A stretch of DNA of 64,000 nucleotides from Edaphocola flava. Its GTDB lineage: Bacteria > Bacteroidota > Bacteroidia > Chitinophagales > Chitinophagaceae. Below the pieces are notes generated by a model. The model was given only the letters and a program-made list of their open reading frames with translations. It was not told the DNA's origin and made no database searches. The first letter of the stretch is position 1; each line of letters opens with the position of its first letter. Both the position numbers and the translations under genes were made by a program. Shown here in pieces: positions 63,938 to 64,000 of this stretch. The stretch lies in the NCBI RefSeq assembly GCF_004118155.1, contig NZ_SAIQ01000002.1:705910-769909 (forward strand), in the 5' to 3' direction.

Positions 63938-63969
63938 TTTGGTTTTTGTAAAAAGGTTATTTACCTTTG
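63938..63969 (+). promoter_or_regulatory. Strong promoter P2 upstream of the presumed rRNA operon
   Basis: TTTG at 63938-63941, 20 nt, TACCTTTG at 63962-63969, again followed by CACTCCC. A run of A residues upstream could act as an UP-like element. The downstream sequence AACGAAACGGCGGTC looks like an rRNA leader; this is inferred, as no rRNA is in view. Confidence 0.75.
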
Positions 63970-64000
63970 CACTCCCAACGAAACGGCGGTCGGCGCACGA

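Noticed and set aside
1..64000. CRISPR array, prophage or insertion sequence
   Set aside because: No regularly spaced direct repeats, no phage structural genes and no transposase or integrase motif were seen.

Overview
The window looks like chromosomal DNA of a Bacteroidota bacterium, probably order Chitinophagales. The signs are type IX secretion sorting domains (types A and B), promoters of the Bacteroidota form (TTTG, about 19 nt, TAnnTTTG), a short primary sigma factor of 285 residues, a fused mutase of the IcmF type, the tRNA-Trp/secE/nusG order, and few Shine-Dalgarno sequences. The order is an inference. I see no phage, transposase, integrase or CRISPR array. Most of the window is ordinary core genome, with several repeat-rich gaps.

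Layout. 1-7.1 kb is a minus-strand run of three exported proteins: a large TPR plus MORN-like repeat protein, an intact DUF3857/transglutaminase-like protein, and a paralogue that has lost the catalytic residues. 7.3-17.9 kb holds small exported proteins, DUF4272 and RDD proteins, a type A T9SS cargo protein, an ABC-F protein with endonuclease V, an RsmF-like rRNA methyltransferase, a J-domain membrane protein and a TPR protein. 18-29.6 kb carries acyl-CoA metabolism (PaaZ, IcmF, a glutaryl-CoA dehydrogenase-like enzyme), a putative metallopeptidase, a fatty-acid desaturase and a cold-shock cluster with a 460-bp tandem duplication.

29.9-38.4 kb holds housekeeping genes: rpoD, rsfS-ftsH divergent from birA, lptE-hypothetical-secG, and a second acyl-CoA dehydrogenase. 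38.6-41.8 kb is an AraC regulator divergent from an ExaC-type aldehyde dehydrogenase and its usual DUF779 partner. A 1.37-kb gene-free stretch (41755-43120) holds three copies of a roughly 250-bp repeat. 43.1-51.3 kb carries a pseudouridine synthase, proC, a PhnA-like protein, an MtfA-like peptidase, nusG, secE, tRNA-Trp, tsaE, an ABC ATPase and topA.

51.4-58.9 kb holds a type A cargo protein, an SPFH protein paired with a ribbon-helix-helix protein, and two tandem type B T9SS paralogues. 58.9-62.2 kb is a membrane-protein cluster with a small winged-helix regulator, a COQ4-like protein and CreD. Two of its promoters share the inverted repeat ACTTTG-N5-CAAAGT, which suggests one small regulon. 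An MFS transporter follows. The window ends in two tandem strong promoters with the same start region, probably feeding an rRNA operon just beyond the right edge.

All functional names come from motif reading and family knowledge. No database search or folding program was run.
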